From Actinomadura sp. GC306 (lineage in GTDB: Bacteria; Actinomycetota; Actinomycetes; Streptosporangiales; Streptosporangiaceae), in assembly GCF_004348665.1 (NCBI RefSeq), contig NZ_SMKM01000020.1:1-45543 (forward strand): 45,543 nt of DNA, given 5' to 3'. Position 1 is the first letter of the stretch. Every line of letters begins with the position of its first letter. Position numbers and translations under genes: made by a program. The notes under the pieces are model-generated. The model made no database searches, had not been told where the DNA came from, and saw only the letters and a list, made by a program, of their open reading frames with translations. Below, piece after piece: positions 24,973 through 33,458 of the stretch.

Positions 24973-26226
24973 TCAGGCCGGGTCGCCGTAGGGCAGTTCG
25001 GCCACGACCGACCAGCCGCCGCCGTCCCGCGGGCCGGCGGTCAGCACGCCGCCGAGCATCGTCACGCGCTCGCGCATCCCCACGAGCCCGTGCCCGCCGC
25101 CCGGCGACGGCTCCGGCGAACTGCGGGCGCCGTCGTCGTCGACCGTGACCGACAGCGTCTTCGCGCCGTACCGGACCTCGATCCGGACGCGCGAGCCGGG
25201 CGCGTGCCGCGACGCGTTGCTCAGCGACTCCTGGACGATCCGGTACGCCGACAGGTCGACGCCCGCGTTCAGCGGCCGCGGCACCCCGGCGACCGAGACC
25301 GCGACCGACAGGCCGGACCGGCGGGCCGCGCCGACCAGGTCGTCCAGCCGCTCCAGCCCCGGCTGCGGGGTGCGCTCGGCGTCCTCGTCGTCGGCGCGCA
25401 GCAGCCCCACGACGCGGCGCGTCTCGGTGAGGGCCTCCCGCGCGGCGTCCCGCACCACCCCGAACGTCTGCCGCGCCGCGTCCGGCAGGTCGGGGATCTT
25501 GTAGGGGGCCGCCTCCGCCTGCATCGCGATCACCGACATGTGGTGCGCGACCACGTCGTGCAGCTCGCGGGCGATGCGGGCGCGCTCCTCCAGCACCGCC
25601 TGCCGCGCCAGGTCCTGCCGGTGCTGCTCCTCGCGCCTGCGCAGCTCCTCCACGGCCGAGTGCCGGCCGCCGACCGCGTCGCCGAAGGTCAGCGCGAGGC
25701 CCGCGAGCCCGGCGAGGATCATGGCGAACCAGCCGGGCATGCCGAACAGCACGGCGGGCAGCAGCACCCCGGCGATGGTCACGGCGCCGACGCCGAGGGT
25801 GGTCTGCCGGTCGGCGCCGACCCCGGTGAAGAACAGGATGACGATCAGCGCGAGGATCGCGGTGACCGGCCAGGGCATGAACCCCTCGCCGTGCCGGACG
25901 AAGACCATCAGCAGCAGCCCCGCCGCGGCGACCCGCCACGCCGCCAGCGGCCACCGCGCCGCGAACAGCAGCGGCGCCGCCTGCAGCACCCCGAGCGGCC
26001 AGGCGAGCCTCGTGTCGACGCCGTCCTGGGTGACGGAGATGGCGATGGACCCGCCCGTGAAGCCGATCGTCAGCCCGAGCAGGAGCAGCAGGAGGGGGAT
26101 GCGCAGCGCGTTGCGCTCGGGCAGCAGCGTGACGGCCGGCTCGTCCCCGCCCGGCAGGAGCGCCGAGCGGACGCCGGCGAGCAGCCGGGGGCGGCCCCCC
26201 GGCGCGAAGCGGTCCGGTTCGTTCAT
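24973..26226 (-). CDS. Sensor histidine kinase (NarX/DesK-like, HisKA_3)
   Basis: A 417-residue membrane kinase. Several hydrophobic helices span about residues 42-62, 74-110, 118-137 and 145-182, with very short loops, so it probably senses a membrane-related signal. The dimerisation/phosphorylation helix has His223 in RIARELHDVVAHHMSVIAMQ, the ATPase domain has the N box ESLSNASRHAPG, and the G box is GGGHGLVGMRER. I set the start at the ATG at 26226 (MNEPDRF); the frame continues upstream but overlaps the divergent methyltransferase region without coding character. It is first in the operon with the response regulator. Confidence 0.93.
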   Translation of the reverse strand: MNEPDRFAPGGRPRLLAGVRSALLPGGDEPAVTLLPERNALRIPLLLLLLGLTIGFTGGSIAISVTQDGVDTRLAWPLGVLQAAPLLFAARWPLAAWRVAAAGLLLMVFVRHGEGFMPWPVTAILALIVILFFTGVGADRQTTLGVGAVTIAGVLLPAVLFGMPGWFAMILAGLAGLALTFGDAVGGRHSAVEELRRREEQHRQDLARQAVLEERARIARELHDVVAHHMSVIAMQAEAAPYKIPDLPDAARQTFGVVRDAAREALTETRRVVGLLRADDEDAERTPQPGLERLDDLVGAARRSGLSVAVSVAGVPRPLNAGVDLSAYRIVQESLSNASRHAPGSRVRIEVRYGAKTLSVTVDDDGARSSPEPSPGGGHGLVGMRERVTMLGGVLTAGPRDGGGWSVVAELPYGDPA

Positions 26227-26368
26227 CACCCGGAGCCTAGAACCCGCCGGTGACGGACCGCCTGACCCCGGCGGGGGAGTTTCCGCCCGCCCCGCTGGTA
26301 TCAGCCCGCCCGGCCTTCCCCGGACGGCGATCTTGCGGTGGTCGCCCGGGGCGGCGGACACTGCGTTG

Positions 26369-26998
26369 ATGACCGACCTGAGGCATCCGATCTTCGCCCG
26401 GCTGTACCCGCGGCTGGACGCCGCCACCGCCCGGGCCGGCGGGTCCGAGCACCGCGCCGAACTGCTCGCCGGGGCGTCCGGCCGCGTCCTGGAGGTGGGC
26501 GCCGGATACGGGGCCAACTTCGCGCACTACCCGCCGGAGGTCACCGAGGTCGTCGCGGTCGAGCCCGAGCCGCGGCTGCGCGCGCGGGCGGCCGAGCTCG
26601 CCGCCGGGGCGCCCGTCCCCGTCACCGTGCGGCCCGGCGTAGCCGAGGACATCGAGGCCGGCGACGCGTCCTTCGACGTGGCGGTGGCCTCGCTCGTGCT
26701 GTGCTCGGTGCGCGACCCGGCCCGCGCGCTGGCCGAGCTGCGGCGCGTGCTGCGGCCGGGCGGCGAGCTGCGCTACTACGAGCACGTCCGCGGGAGCACG
26801 CCGGGGAAGGCGCGGTTCCAGCGCTGGACCGACGTGGTGTGGCCGCTGCTCGCCGGCGGCTGCCACGTGTCCCGCAGGACCGACGAGTTGATCGCCGGCT
26901 CCGGCTTCACTGTGCGGACCGAGCGGCGCTTCGAGTTCCCGGACACGCGCGGCAATCCGGCGTCGCCGCACGTGCTCGGAATCGCCGTACGCGACTGA
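26369..26998 (+). CDS. Class I SAM-dependent methyltransferase
   Basis: A 209-residue protein of the Methyltransf_11 type. Motif I VLEVGAGYGANF (about residues 45-56), acidic loop VVAVEPEPRLR, then SFDVAVASLVLCSVRDPARALAELRRVLRPGGELRYYEHVRG with the post-I and motif III strands. No membrane segment. The FQRWTDVVWPLLAGGCHVSR segment resembles UbiE/phospholipid-methyltransferase-like and thiol-methyltransferase-like relatives, but the substrate cannot be told. It is divergent from the histidine kinase. The start is the ATG at 26369; no strong ribosome site is visible. Confidence 0.85.
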   Translation: MTDLRHPIFARLYPRLDAATARAGGSEHRAELLAGASGRVLEVGAGYGANFAHYPPEVTEVVAVEPEPRLRARAAELAAGAPVPVTVRPGVAEDIEAGDASFDVAVASLVLCSVRDPARALAELRRVLRPGGELRYYEHVRGSTPGKARFQRWTDVVWPLLAGGCHVSRRTDELIAGSGFTVRTERRFEFPDTRGNPASPHVLGIAVRD

Positions 26999-27054
26999 CC
27001 TGCCGCGCTCCGCCGGGGAGGAGTAACTTTCCTTCTCCCGGGAAGCTGACGGGC

Positions 27055-28518
27055 ATGACCGCATCGGGTGGGACCTCGAAACCCCAGCGCGGCCCGGAGG
27101 ACAAGGGGCCGGCCAATCCCACAGTCGTCGCCGTGTTCCTCGCGACCGCGGCCGCCGTCGGCGGGTTCCTGTTCGGCTTCGACTCCTCGGTGATCAACGG
27201 TGCGGTCGACGCCATCCAGGACGACTTCGGCGTGAGCGACTTCCTCATCGGGTTCGTGGTGTCGTCCGCGCTGCTCGGCTGCGTCGTCGGCGCCTGGTTC
27301 ACCGGCCCGGTCAGCGACCGCATCGGCCGGGCGCGGACCATGCTCCTGCTGGCGGTCATCTTCGCGGTCAGCTCGATCGGCGCCGCGCTGGCGGTCGGGC
27401 CGGCCGACCTGATCGCCTGGCGGCTGTTCGGCGGCCTGGCGATCGGCGGGGCGTCGGTGATCGTGCCCGCCTACATCGCCGAGATCGCGCCCGCCCACAT
27501 GCGCGGCCGGCTCGGCTCGCTCCAGCAGATGGCGATCGTCCTCGGCATCTTCGCCGCGCTGGTCACCGACTACGTCATCGCCCGGGTCTCCGACGGCGGC
27601 GCCGGCGGGGAGTTCCCGCTGGGCGGCACCGCCTGGCGGTGGATGTTCGGCAGCGAGCTGCTGCCGGCCGCCCTCTACGCGGTCATCGCGCTGATCCTGC
27701 CCGAATCGCCCCGGTACCTGGTGAAGCGGCGGCGGACGGAGGAGGCCCGGCGGGTGCTCACCCGGGTGATGCCCGCCGAGCAGGTCCAGACCAAGCTCGA
27801 CGAGATCCGGGCCTCGCTCGCCGAGGACCGGCCCGTCCGGCTCGGCGACCTGCGCGGCGACCGCCTCGGCCTGCGGCCGATCGTCTGGATCGGCATCCTG
27901 CTGGCGGTGTTCCAGCAGTTCGTCGGCATCAACGTCATCTTCTACTACTCGACGTCGCTGTGGCAGTCGGTCGGGGCCGACGAGGGCGACGCGATGTTCA
28001 CCTCCATCATCAACTCGCTGGTCAACGTCGTGTTCACGGTGGTCGCGATCGCGCTGATCGACCGGGTCGGGCGGCGCCGGCTGCTGATCGTCGGCGCCGC
28101 CGGCATGGCCGTCTCGCTGGGCACCCTCGCCGTCTGCTTCAGCACCGCGGCCGTGGTGGACGGCGAGCCGGTCCTCGGCGACCTCGCCGGCCCGCTCGCG
28201 CTCGTGGCGGCGAACACGTTCGTCGCCTCGTTCGCGGTGTCGTGGGGACCGGTCATGTGGGTGATGCTCGGCGAGATGTTCAACAACTTCATCCGCGCGT
28301 CCGCGCTCGCCGTGGCCGCGGCCGTCAACTGGCTCGCCAACTGGGTGATCACCACGACGTTCCCCGCGCTGTCCGGGTTCTCGCTCACCCTGGCCTACGG
28401 CCTGTACACGGCGTTCTCCGTCCTGGCGCTGCTGTTCGTCCTGCGCTACGTGCCCGAGACGAAGGGCATCGAGCTGGAGGACATGGACAGGCTCTCGTCG
28501 CCTCGCGCCACCGCGTGA
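27055..28518 (+). CDS. MFS transporter, sugar porter family
   Basis: A 487-residue transporter with about twelve membrane segments. Sugar-porter signatures are FLFGFDSSVINGA in helix 1, the loop motif GPVSDRIGRARTM, PAYIAEIAPAHMRGRLGSLQQ, PESPRYLVKRRR after helix 6, VFQQFVGINVIFYYS in helix 7, DRVGRRRLL and, at the C-terminus, YVPETKGIELEDM. Most likely a proton-coupled sugar or polyol importer; the exact substrate is unknown. The ATG at 27055 lies 56 bases after the methyltransferase. Confidence 0.93.
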   Translation: MTASGGTSKPQRGPEDKGPANPTVVAVFLATAAAVGGFLFGFDSSVINGAVDAIQDDFGVSDFLIGFVVSSALLGCVVGAWFTGPVSDRIGRARTMLLLAVIFAVSSIGAALAVGPADLIAWRLFGGLAIGGASVIVPAYIAEIAPAHMRGRLGSLQQMAIVLGIFAALVTDYVIARVSDGGAGGEFPLGGTAWRWMFGSELLPAALYAVIALILPESPRYLVKRRRTEEARRVLTRVMPAEQVQTKLDEIRASLAEDRPVRLGDLRGDRLGLRPIVWIGILLAVFQQFVGINVIFYYSTSLWQSVGADEGDAMFTSIINSLVNVVFTVVAIALIDRVGRRRLLIVGAAGMAVSLGTLAVCFSTAAVVDGEPVLGDLAGPLALVAANTFVASFAVSWGPVMWVMLGEMFNNFIRASALAVAAAVNWLANWVITTTFPALSGFSLTLAYGLYTAFSVLALLFVLRYVPETKGIELEDMDRLSSPRATA

Positions 28519-28532
28519 ACCCGATGCTCGGC

Positions 28533-28538
28533 TAGCAT
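28533..28538 (+). promoter_or_regulatory. Candidate -10 box of the thrS leader transcript
   Basis: TAGCAT lies exactly six bases before a GTG at 28545, the actinobacterial leaderless layout. No -35 consensus is evident. A second TAGCAT (28763-28768), downstream of the hairpin, could be a separate attenuator-independent promoter for thrS. Confidence 0.55.
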
Positions 28539-28544
28539 GGAGGC

Positions 28545-28610
28545 GTGCCGCACGCCTTCCATATGACGACGACGCCGGGTCACTCCCGGCGCGGCGGCGG
28601 CATGTCCTGA
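28545..28610 (+). CDS. Putative thrS leader peptide with three consecutive Thr codons
   Basis: A 21-codon frame reading [21 protein letters not shown], opening with GTG seven bases after the TAGCAT box and therefore likely translated as a leaderless message. The internal ATG at 28563 is directly followed by ACG ACG ACG. It lies 200 bases upstream of threonyl-tRNA synthetase and immediately before a strong hairpin. Runs of codons for the cognate amino acid are the mark of attenuator leader peptides. No translation evidence exists here; it is inference from layout. Confidence 0.5.
   Translation: MPHAFHMTTTPGHSRRGGGMS
28573..28591 (+). promoter_or_regulatory. Small hairpin just after the leader Thr codons
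   Basis: CGCCGGG (28573-28579) and CCCGGCG (28585-28591) form a 7-bp stem with TCACT loop, starting in the third Thr codon. A ribosome stalled on those codons would block it. Part of its 3' arm (CCCGG) could instead pair with CCGGG (28630-28634) in the downstream hairpin. Confidence 0.45.
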
Positions 28611-28618
28611 CATTGCAC

Positions 28619-28656
28619 GCGGCAGGGCCCCGGGAGCGATCCCGGGGCCCTGCCGC
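28619..28656 (+). terminator. 16-bp hairpin upstream of thrS: attenuator or MFS terminator
   Basis: GCGGCAGGGCCCCGGG (28619-28634) and its exact complement (28641-28656) enclose the loop AGCGAT; TTCCC follows. The hairpin begins nine bases after the leader stop codon, the usual position of an attenuator, and 154 bases before the thrS start. It could alternatively be the terminator of the MFS gene 100 bases upstream. There is no T-box consensus. Confidence 0.75.
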
Positions 28657-28809
28657 TTCCCGGCGGCCTTCCGGGACCGCCCCGGGCCCTCCACCGAACG
28701 AGAGGAGCGGCCCATGGCACCGCCGATGCCGCCGGATGCGTCCGGCGCACATCCCGACTCGATAGCATCGGAACCCGCCGATCCCAATCCATCATCGCGA
28801 GGAGTACCC

Positions 28810-30795
28810 GTGTCGACCGTGTCGGAGCTGCGCATCACCCTCGACGGCAGCGAGCGGGCGGTGCCGGCGGGCACCACCGCGGGGCAGGCCCTCGACGCCG
28901 ACGGGCGCACCGTGATCGCGGCCAGGGTGAACGGCGAGCTGCGCGACCTCGCCGGCGAGCTGGCCGACGGGGACGCCGTCGAACCCGTCGAGATCGGCTC
29001 GGACGACGGCCGGGCGATCATGCGGCACTCCGCCGCGCACGTGCTGGCGCAGGCCGTCCAGGAGCTGTTCCCGGAGGCGAAGCTCGGCATCGGCCCGCCG
29101 GTGGAGAACGGCTTCTACTACGACTTCGACGTCGCCGAGCCGTTCACCCCCGACGACCTCAAGCGCATCGAGAAGCGCATGCGGGAGATCGTCAAGCAGG
29201 GGCAGCGGTTCGCCCGCCGGGCCGTCTCCGACGACGACGCCCGCGCCGAGCTGGCCGGCGAGCCCTACAAGCTGGAGCTGATCGGCCTCAAGGGCGCCGG
29301 GTCCGCCGAGGACGCCGCCGAGGGCGCGGGCGTCGAGGTCGGCGCCGGCGAGCTGACCATCTACGACAACCTCGACGCCAAGTCCGGCGACCTGCGCTGG
29401 AAGGACCTGTGCCGCGGGCCGCACGTGCCGTCCACCCGCGTGATCCCGGCGTTCAAGCTGATGCGCACCGGCGGCGCGTACTGGCGCGGCAGCGAGAAGA
29501 ACCCGCAGCTCCAGCGGATCTACGGCACCGCGTGGGAGTCCCGCGAGAAGCAGGACGAGTACCTGCGGCTCCTGGCGGAGGCCGAGAAGCGCGACCACCG
29601 CCGGCTCGGCGCCGAGCTCGACCTGTTCTCGTTCCCGAGCGAGATCGGCAGCGGTCTCGCCGTCTTCCACCCCAAGGGCGGCGTCGTCCGCCGCGTCATG
29701 GAGGACTACTCCCGCAGGCGCCACGAGGAGGGCGGGTACGAGTTCGTCAACACCCCGCACATCACCAAGGGCGACCTGTTCGAGGTCTCCGGGCACCTCG
29801 GCTGGTACAAGGACGACATGTTCCCGCCGATGGAGGTCGACGGCGGCGACTACTACCTCAAGCCGATGAACTGCCCGATGCACAACCTGATCTTCGGGGC
29901 GCGCGGGCGGTCCTACCGCGAGCTGCCGCTGCGGCTGTTCGAGTTCGGCTCGGTGTACCGGTTCGAGAAGTCCGGCGTGGTGCACGGCCTCACCCGCGTC
30001 CGCGGCATGACCCAGGACGACGCGCACATCTACTGCACCAAGGAGCAGATGGGCGACGAGCTGAAGAACCTGCTCGGCTTCGTCCTGGACCTGCTGCGCG
30101 ACTACGGGCTCAGCGAGTTCTACCTGGAGCTGTCCACCCGCGACGACTCGCCGAAGTTCATCGGGGACGCCGCCGACTGGGAGGAGGCGACCGAGGCGCT
30201 GCGCAAGGCCGCGGACGAGTCCGGCCTCGACCTCGTCGCCGACCCGGGCGGCGCGGCGTTCTACGGCCCGAAGATCTCCGTGCAGGCCAAGGACGCGATC
30301 GGCCGCACCTGGCAGCTGTCCACCATCCAGGTCGACTTCAACCAGCCCAAGCGCTTCGATCTGGAGTACCAGGCCGCCGACGGGACCCGGCAGCGGCCCG
30401 TCATGATCCACCGGGCGCTGTTCGGGTCGATCGAGCGGTTCTTCGGCGTGCTGCTGGAGCACTACGCGGGCGCGATGCCGCCGTGGCTGGCGCCGGTCCA
30501 GGCCGTCGGCATCCCCATCGCGGACGCGCACGTCCCGCACCTGGACAAGGTCGCGGCGATGCTCCGCGAGCGCGGCGTCCGGGTCGAGGTCGACACCTCC
30601 GCCGACCGGATGCAGAAGAAGATCCGCAACGCGCAGAAGCAGAAGATCCCGTACATGCTCCTCGCGGGGGACGACGACGTCGCCAAGGACGCGGTGTCGT
30701 TCCGGTACCGCGGCGGCGAGCAGAAGAACGGGGTCCCGGTCGCCGAGGCCGTCGAGGAGATCGTCAAGGCGATCGAGGCCCGCGTCCAGATCTGA
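28810..30795 (+). CDS. thrS: Threonyl-tRNA synthetase
   Basis: A 661-residue class II synthetase. TGS domain (1-62), editing domain with the [16 protein letters not shown] zinc-like motif (about 75-90), then the catalytic core: motif 1 around [21 protein letters not shown], motif 2 [33 protein letters not shown], zinc Cys in MNCPMH, and motif 3 [21 protein letters not shown]. The anticodon-binding domain starts about residue 560 ([16 protein letters not shown]). I choose the GTG at 28810 (AGGAG at 28800-28804) over the in-frame ATG at 28714. The extra 32 codons are full of codons rare in this genome (ATA, AAT, TCA, CGA, GTA), although that ATG also has AGGAG. Possibly controlled by the leader described above. 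Confidence 0.95.
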   Translation: MSTVSELRITLDGSERAVPAGTTAGQALDADGRTVIAARVNGELRDLAGELADGDAVEPVEIGSDDGRAIMRHSAAHVLAQAVQELFPEAKLGIGPPVENGFYYDFDVAEPFTPDDLKRIEKRMREIVKQGQRFARRAVSDDDARAELAGEPYKLELIGLKGAGSAEDAAEGAGVEVGAGELTIYDNLDAKSGDLRWKDLCRGPHVPSTRVIPAFKLMRTGGAYWRGSEKNPQLQRIYGTAWESREKQDEYLRLLAEAEKRDHRRLGAELDLFSFPSEIGSGLAVFHPKGGVVRRVMEDYSRRRHEEGGYEFVNTPHITKGDLFEVSGHLGWYKDDMFPPMEVDGGDYYLKPMNCPMHNLIFGARGRSYRELPLRLFEFGSVYRFEKSGVVHGLTRVRGMTQDDAHIYCTKEQMGDELKNLLGFVLDLLRDYGLSEFYLELSTRDDSPKFIGDAADWEEATEALRKAADESGLDLVADPGGAAFYGPKISVQAKDAIGRTWQLSTIQVDFNQPKRFDLEYQAADGTRQRPVMIHRALFGSIERFFGVLLEHYAGAMPPWLAPVQAVGIPIADAHVPHLDKVAAMLRERGVRVEVDTSADRMQKKIRNAQKQKIPYMLLAGDDDVAKDAVSFRYRGGEQKNGVPVAEAVEEIVKAIEARVQI

Positions 30796-30822
30796 TCTCC
30801 CCGGCCGGCCCCACCGGGCGCA

Positions 30823-30860
30823 GCCGGGGCCACGCCGCCCCCGTGCGGCGTGGCCCCGGC
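30823..30860. terminator. Bidirectional terminator after thrS
   Basis: GCCGGGGCCACGCCGC (30823-30838) and its perfect complement (30845-30860) form a 16-bp stem with a 6-base loop. It lies between thrS and the convergent secreted-protein gene. Confidence 0.85.
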
Positions 30861-30880
30861 CCGTTCCGGCACGGGGCCGG

Positions 30881-32092
30881 TCAGTCCGCGGAGATGACCA
30901 GCGGCTTCCCGCCGTCCTGGAACCCGACGGCCCAGACGGAGTCCGTACCGGGGACGCGCGTGATCCCCTGGACCGCGCCCTTCACGCCGGGAAGGGTCTG
31001 CTCCAGCCGCCAGGCGCCGTCCGTGTAGTGCAGGAGGCGCGGATCGCTGTAGGCGCCGCTCGCCGACGGGACGGCCCAGAGCCCGCCCTCACCGTCCGCG
31101 ATGAGGCCGTCGGGCGCGTAGTAGCCGGTGTCGGCGTCCGGGCCGAAGGTGTGGTGCTGCCCGCCTCCGAAGCGGCCGCCCGGGGGGAGGACGTCCTCCC
31201 GCCAGGTGGACCCGTTCCAGTGGTACGAAGCGTCCTTGCGGACGCCGTTCTCCTCGACGTACCCGGTGACCCACACGTCGTCGGCGGCCAGCGGGAGGAC
31301 CGCCCCGAGGCGCCCCTTCTTCCCCTCGGCCTGCGGCGGCGTCACGGTCTGCCAGGTGGATCCGTCGAAGCGGGCGGCGTAGGCGAGCCCTTGACCGTCC
31401 GCGGTGGCGGTACGGCCGACGGCCCAGACGTCGCCGGGAGTCCGCTGCCGGATGCCCTGGATCGAGGCGCCGAGCGTGTGGGGAACCCACGTCCCGGCCG
31501 AGTGGCGGTAGACCGAAGGCTCGTCCGGCGAGACCGGCATGCCCGCCACCCACGTGTCCTGCGCGCCGGCGTCCAGCGCCTCGATGGTCCTGAGGGTGGC
31601 CGGTGCGGTCACCTCACTCCAGTTCTGATTCGTGGCGTGCGCCAGGTAGGGCGTGCCCTCGCTCGTGCCGGCCGGGGCGTCGCGGGAACCGGCCGCCCAC
31701 GCCTCGCCGGCCGATACCGCGTCCAGGAACTTGATCTGCCCGTGCCCGGTCATGCCGGGCGTGCCCGCCCAGGACCAGCCGCTCCCCGTCCAGCGCTGCA
31801 GGGTCGGATTCTGGTGGACGCGCACGGTGCACGGCCCGGTCTCCAGGCATGACACGATCTGGCTGCTGTGCCACTGGTAGCCGCCGATCCACAGTGAGTC
31901 CGGCCCGGCCGCCGACACTCCCAGCAGCCTGCTGAAGCCGAGGGTGAACGGGGACTGCCGGACGGTCCACGCGGTCTCGGCCCGCGCGGCGGGCCCTACG
32001 GCGACGGTCAGGGCGAGTGCGGTGGTGACGGCGGCGATCGCGGCCGGGACACGGTGCCCGGCGGATCTTCGTATGATCTTCACCTGACGCAC
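30881..32092 (-). CDS. Secreted beta-propeller-like repeat protein
   Basis: A 403-residue protein with a signal peptide (basic KIIRRSAGHR, hydrophobic AAIAAVTTALALTVAVG, likely cleavage after ARA near residue 38). The mature part is made of degenerate repeats of the kind D-x-W-A/V-G followed by a strand and a G-x-W turn: DSLWIGG, EAWAAG, DTWVAG, DVWAVG, DVWVTG, GLWAVP, SVWAVG, alternating with WTGSGWSW, FDGSTWQ, WNGSTWRE and YTDGAWRLE. About seven units suggest a beta-propeller on the outside of the cell. No catalytic motif is visible and no family name is assigned. GTG start. It is divergent from the TetR gene, which may regulate it. Confidence 0.75.
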   Translation of the reverse strand: MRQVKIIRRSAGHRVPAAIAAVTTALALTVAVGPAARAETAWTVRQSPFTLGFSRLLGVSAAGPDSLWIGGYQWHSSQIVSCLETGPCTVRVHQNPTLQRWTGSGWSWAGTPGMTGHGQIKFLDAVSAGEAWAAGSRDAPAGTSEGTPYLAHATNQNWSEVTAPATLRTIEALDAGAQDTWVAGMPVSPDEPSVYRHSAGTWVPHTLGASIQGIRQRTPGDVWAVGRTATADGQGLAYAARFDGSTWQTVTPPQAEGKKGRLGAVLPLAADDVWVTGYVEENGVRKDASYHWNGSTWREDVLPPGGRFGGGQHHTFGPDADTGYYAPDGLIADGEGGLWAVPSASGAYSDPRLLHYTDGAWRLEQTLPGVKGAVQGITRVPGTDSVWAVGFQDGGKPLVISAD

Positions 32093-32153
32093 TATGCGGC
32101 AGGGGGCCCCGGCGTCTCTTGTCCGGCGGATGACAACACCGGAGGGGCGGGGC

Positions 32154-32768
32154 GTGGCGGGGGATGGGCGAAATCGCCGAATGTGTCAACAGGGCTCCCC
32201 GCGCGAGCGGCTCCTCGACGCGGCCTACGCGATCGTGGAGGACGGCGACTGGGAGGCCCTGCGGCTCGCGCAGGTCGCCCGGTCGGCCGGGGTCAGCCGC
32301 CAGACCGCCTACAACGAGTTCGGCAACAAGATCGGGCTGGGCCGCGCCCTCGTCGAGCGCGAGATCGACATGCTCGTGGGCGGCGTCCAGGAACGCCTGG
32401 ACCGGCACTTGGACGACCTCCCGGCGGCGGTGCAGTCCGCGCTGGGGTTCGTCTTCGCCGAGGCGCGGCGGCGGAGGCTGCTGCGGAGCATCATGGGGGC
32501 CGGCCGGTACCGGGACGACGACCTCGTCGCCCTCGCCACCCGGGGCGCCGAGCCGATGCTCGCGGAGGTGATCGCCATGTTCGGTTCGTACGCGGACCGG
32601 ACCTGGCCCGCCGTCCCCGCCGGTGTCAGGGGCGTGCTGGTGGAGACGCTGCTGCGGGTGACGATCAGCCACGTCGTCGCGCCCCTGCACGAGCCGGAGG
32701 CGGTCGCCCGCGACCTCGGCGCCCTGACCCGGCGGCTCGTGGCCCCGGCGAACGTCTGCGGGACGTGA
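32154..32768 (+). CDS. TetR-family transcriptional regulator
   Basis: A 204-residue regulator with an N-terminal helix-turn-helix (PRERLLDAAYAIVEDGDWEALRLAQVARSAGVSRQTAYNEFGNKIGLGRALVEREID) and a helical C-terminal domain. I prefer the GTG at 32154, which has GGAGGGG at 32141-32147; an ATG at 32181 and upstream starts are possible. It is divergent from the secreted repeat protein, separated by about 60 bases in which I see no clear palindrome. Ligand unknown. Confidence 0.88.
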   Translation: MAGDGRNRRMCQQGSPRERLLDAAYAIVEDGDWEALRLAQVARSAGVSRQTAYNEFGNKIGLGRALVEREIDMLVGGVQERLDRHLDDLPAAVQSALGFVFAEARRRRLLRSIMGAGRYRDDDLVALATRGAEPMLAEVIAMFGSYADRTWPAVPAGVRGVLVETLLRVTISHVVAPLHEPEAVARDLGALTRRLVAPANVCGT

Positions 32769-32831
32769 ACCGGACATGTCCGGAGTTGGTAACCTCAACG
32801 CTCACGTGCCACGAACGGGGAGACGGCGGAC

Positions 32832-33452
32832 ATGAGGGCCAGGAAACGAGCGCGGCCTTCGCGGTCCCTCCCGGCCCGCATCGCCGGCTACGCCGGCACG
32901 ATGCTGCTGGTGGCCGCGGCCGTGGTCGTCCTGCTCATCCCGCTGATCGACGACGGCGAGGGCGCCGGCGGCGCGGGCGCCCAGAACTCACCCGACCCGG
33001 CCGCGTCGCCCGGCGCGCCGGCCGGCGTCCCGGGGGACCCGGTCCTGCCCGGCGCGCCGACCGGGGCGGCGCCCCAGCAGGACGGGAGCGGCCTGCCCGC
33101 CCCGGGCGGGCAGCAGGACGGCGGCGGCCAGGGCGGCGGGCAGGGCGGCGGGCCCGCGCTCCCCGGCCAGGGCGGCACGGGGGAACTGACGTGGTGCCCG
33201 GACGGCACCGCGTCCTACCGCGCCACGGAGACCGGCATCGACGTCGTGATCACGGTGGCCTCCAGCGGAGCGATCCGGGCGGAGCTCGTGCTGCAGGGGC
33301 GGGCGCCGGTGTCCCAGCAGACCACCGTCCCGGGCGGCCGGCCCCACACGTTCCGCTTCCGCGGCATCTCACCGGCCATCGTCGAGCGCGTGAAGGTCAC
33401 CACCGTCTCGGTCGGGGTGAACATGCAGACGTGCTACGCCCGCATCGGGTGA
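32832..33452 (+). CDS. Membrane-anchored protein with Gly/Pro-rich stalk
   Basis: A 206-residue protein that I do not recognise. It has a basic N-terminus (RARKRARPSR), one membrane segment (about residues 17-39), a long low-complexity Pro/Gly/Ala/Gln linker (about 45-115), and a C-terminal extracellular domain of about 90 residues (LTWCPDGTASYRATETGIDVVITVASSG...) with two cysteines (Cys121 and one in QTCYARIG) that could form a disulfide. The folded part looks all-beta. It is single-gene or follows the TetR gene by 63 bases, with GGGGAG before the ATG, and converges on the Gls24 gene with a gap of six bases. Confidence 0.75.
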   Translation: MRARKRARPSRSLPARIAGYAGTMLLVAAAVVVLLIPLIDDGEGAGGAGAQNSPDPAASPGAPAGVPGDPVLPGAPTGAAPQQDGSGLPAPGGQQDGGGQGGGQGGGPALPGQGGTGELTWCPDGTASYRATETGIDVVITVASSGAIRAELVLQGRAPVSQQTTVPGGRPHTFRFRGISPAIVERVKVTTVSVGVNMQTCYARIG

Positions 33453-33458
33453 CGCGTC

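Noticed and set aside
28714..28809. N-terminal extension of ThrRS from the ATG at 28714
   Set aside because: Codon use is unlike the rest of the genome, it has no domain content, and the TGS domain begins directly after the GTG at 28810. The good AGGAG keeps some doubt.
28519..28809. T-box riboswitch ahead of thrS
   Set aside because: No T-box consensus (AGGGTGGNACCGCG) or specifier stem could be found; peptide-based attenuation fits the sequence better.
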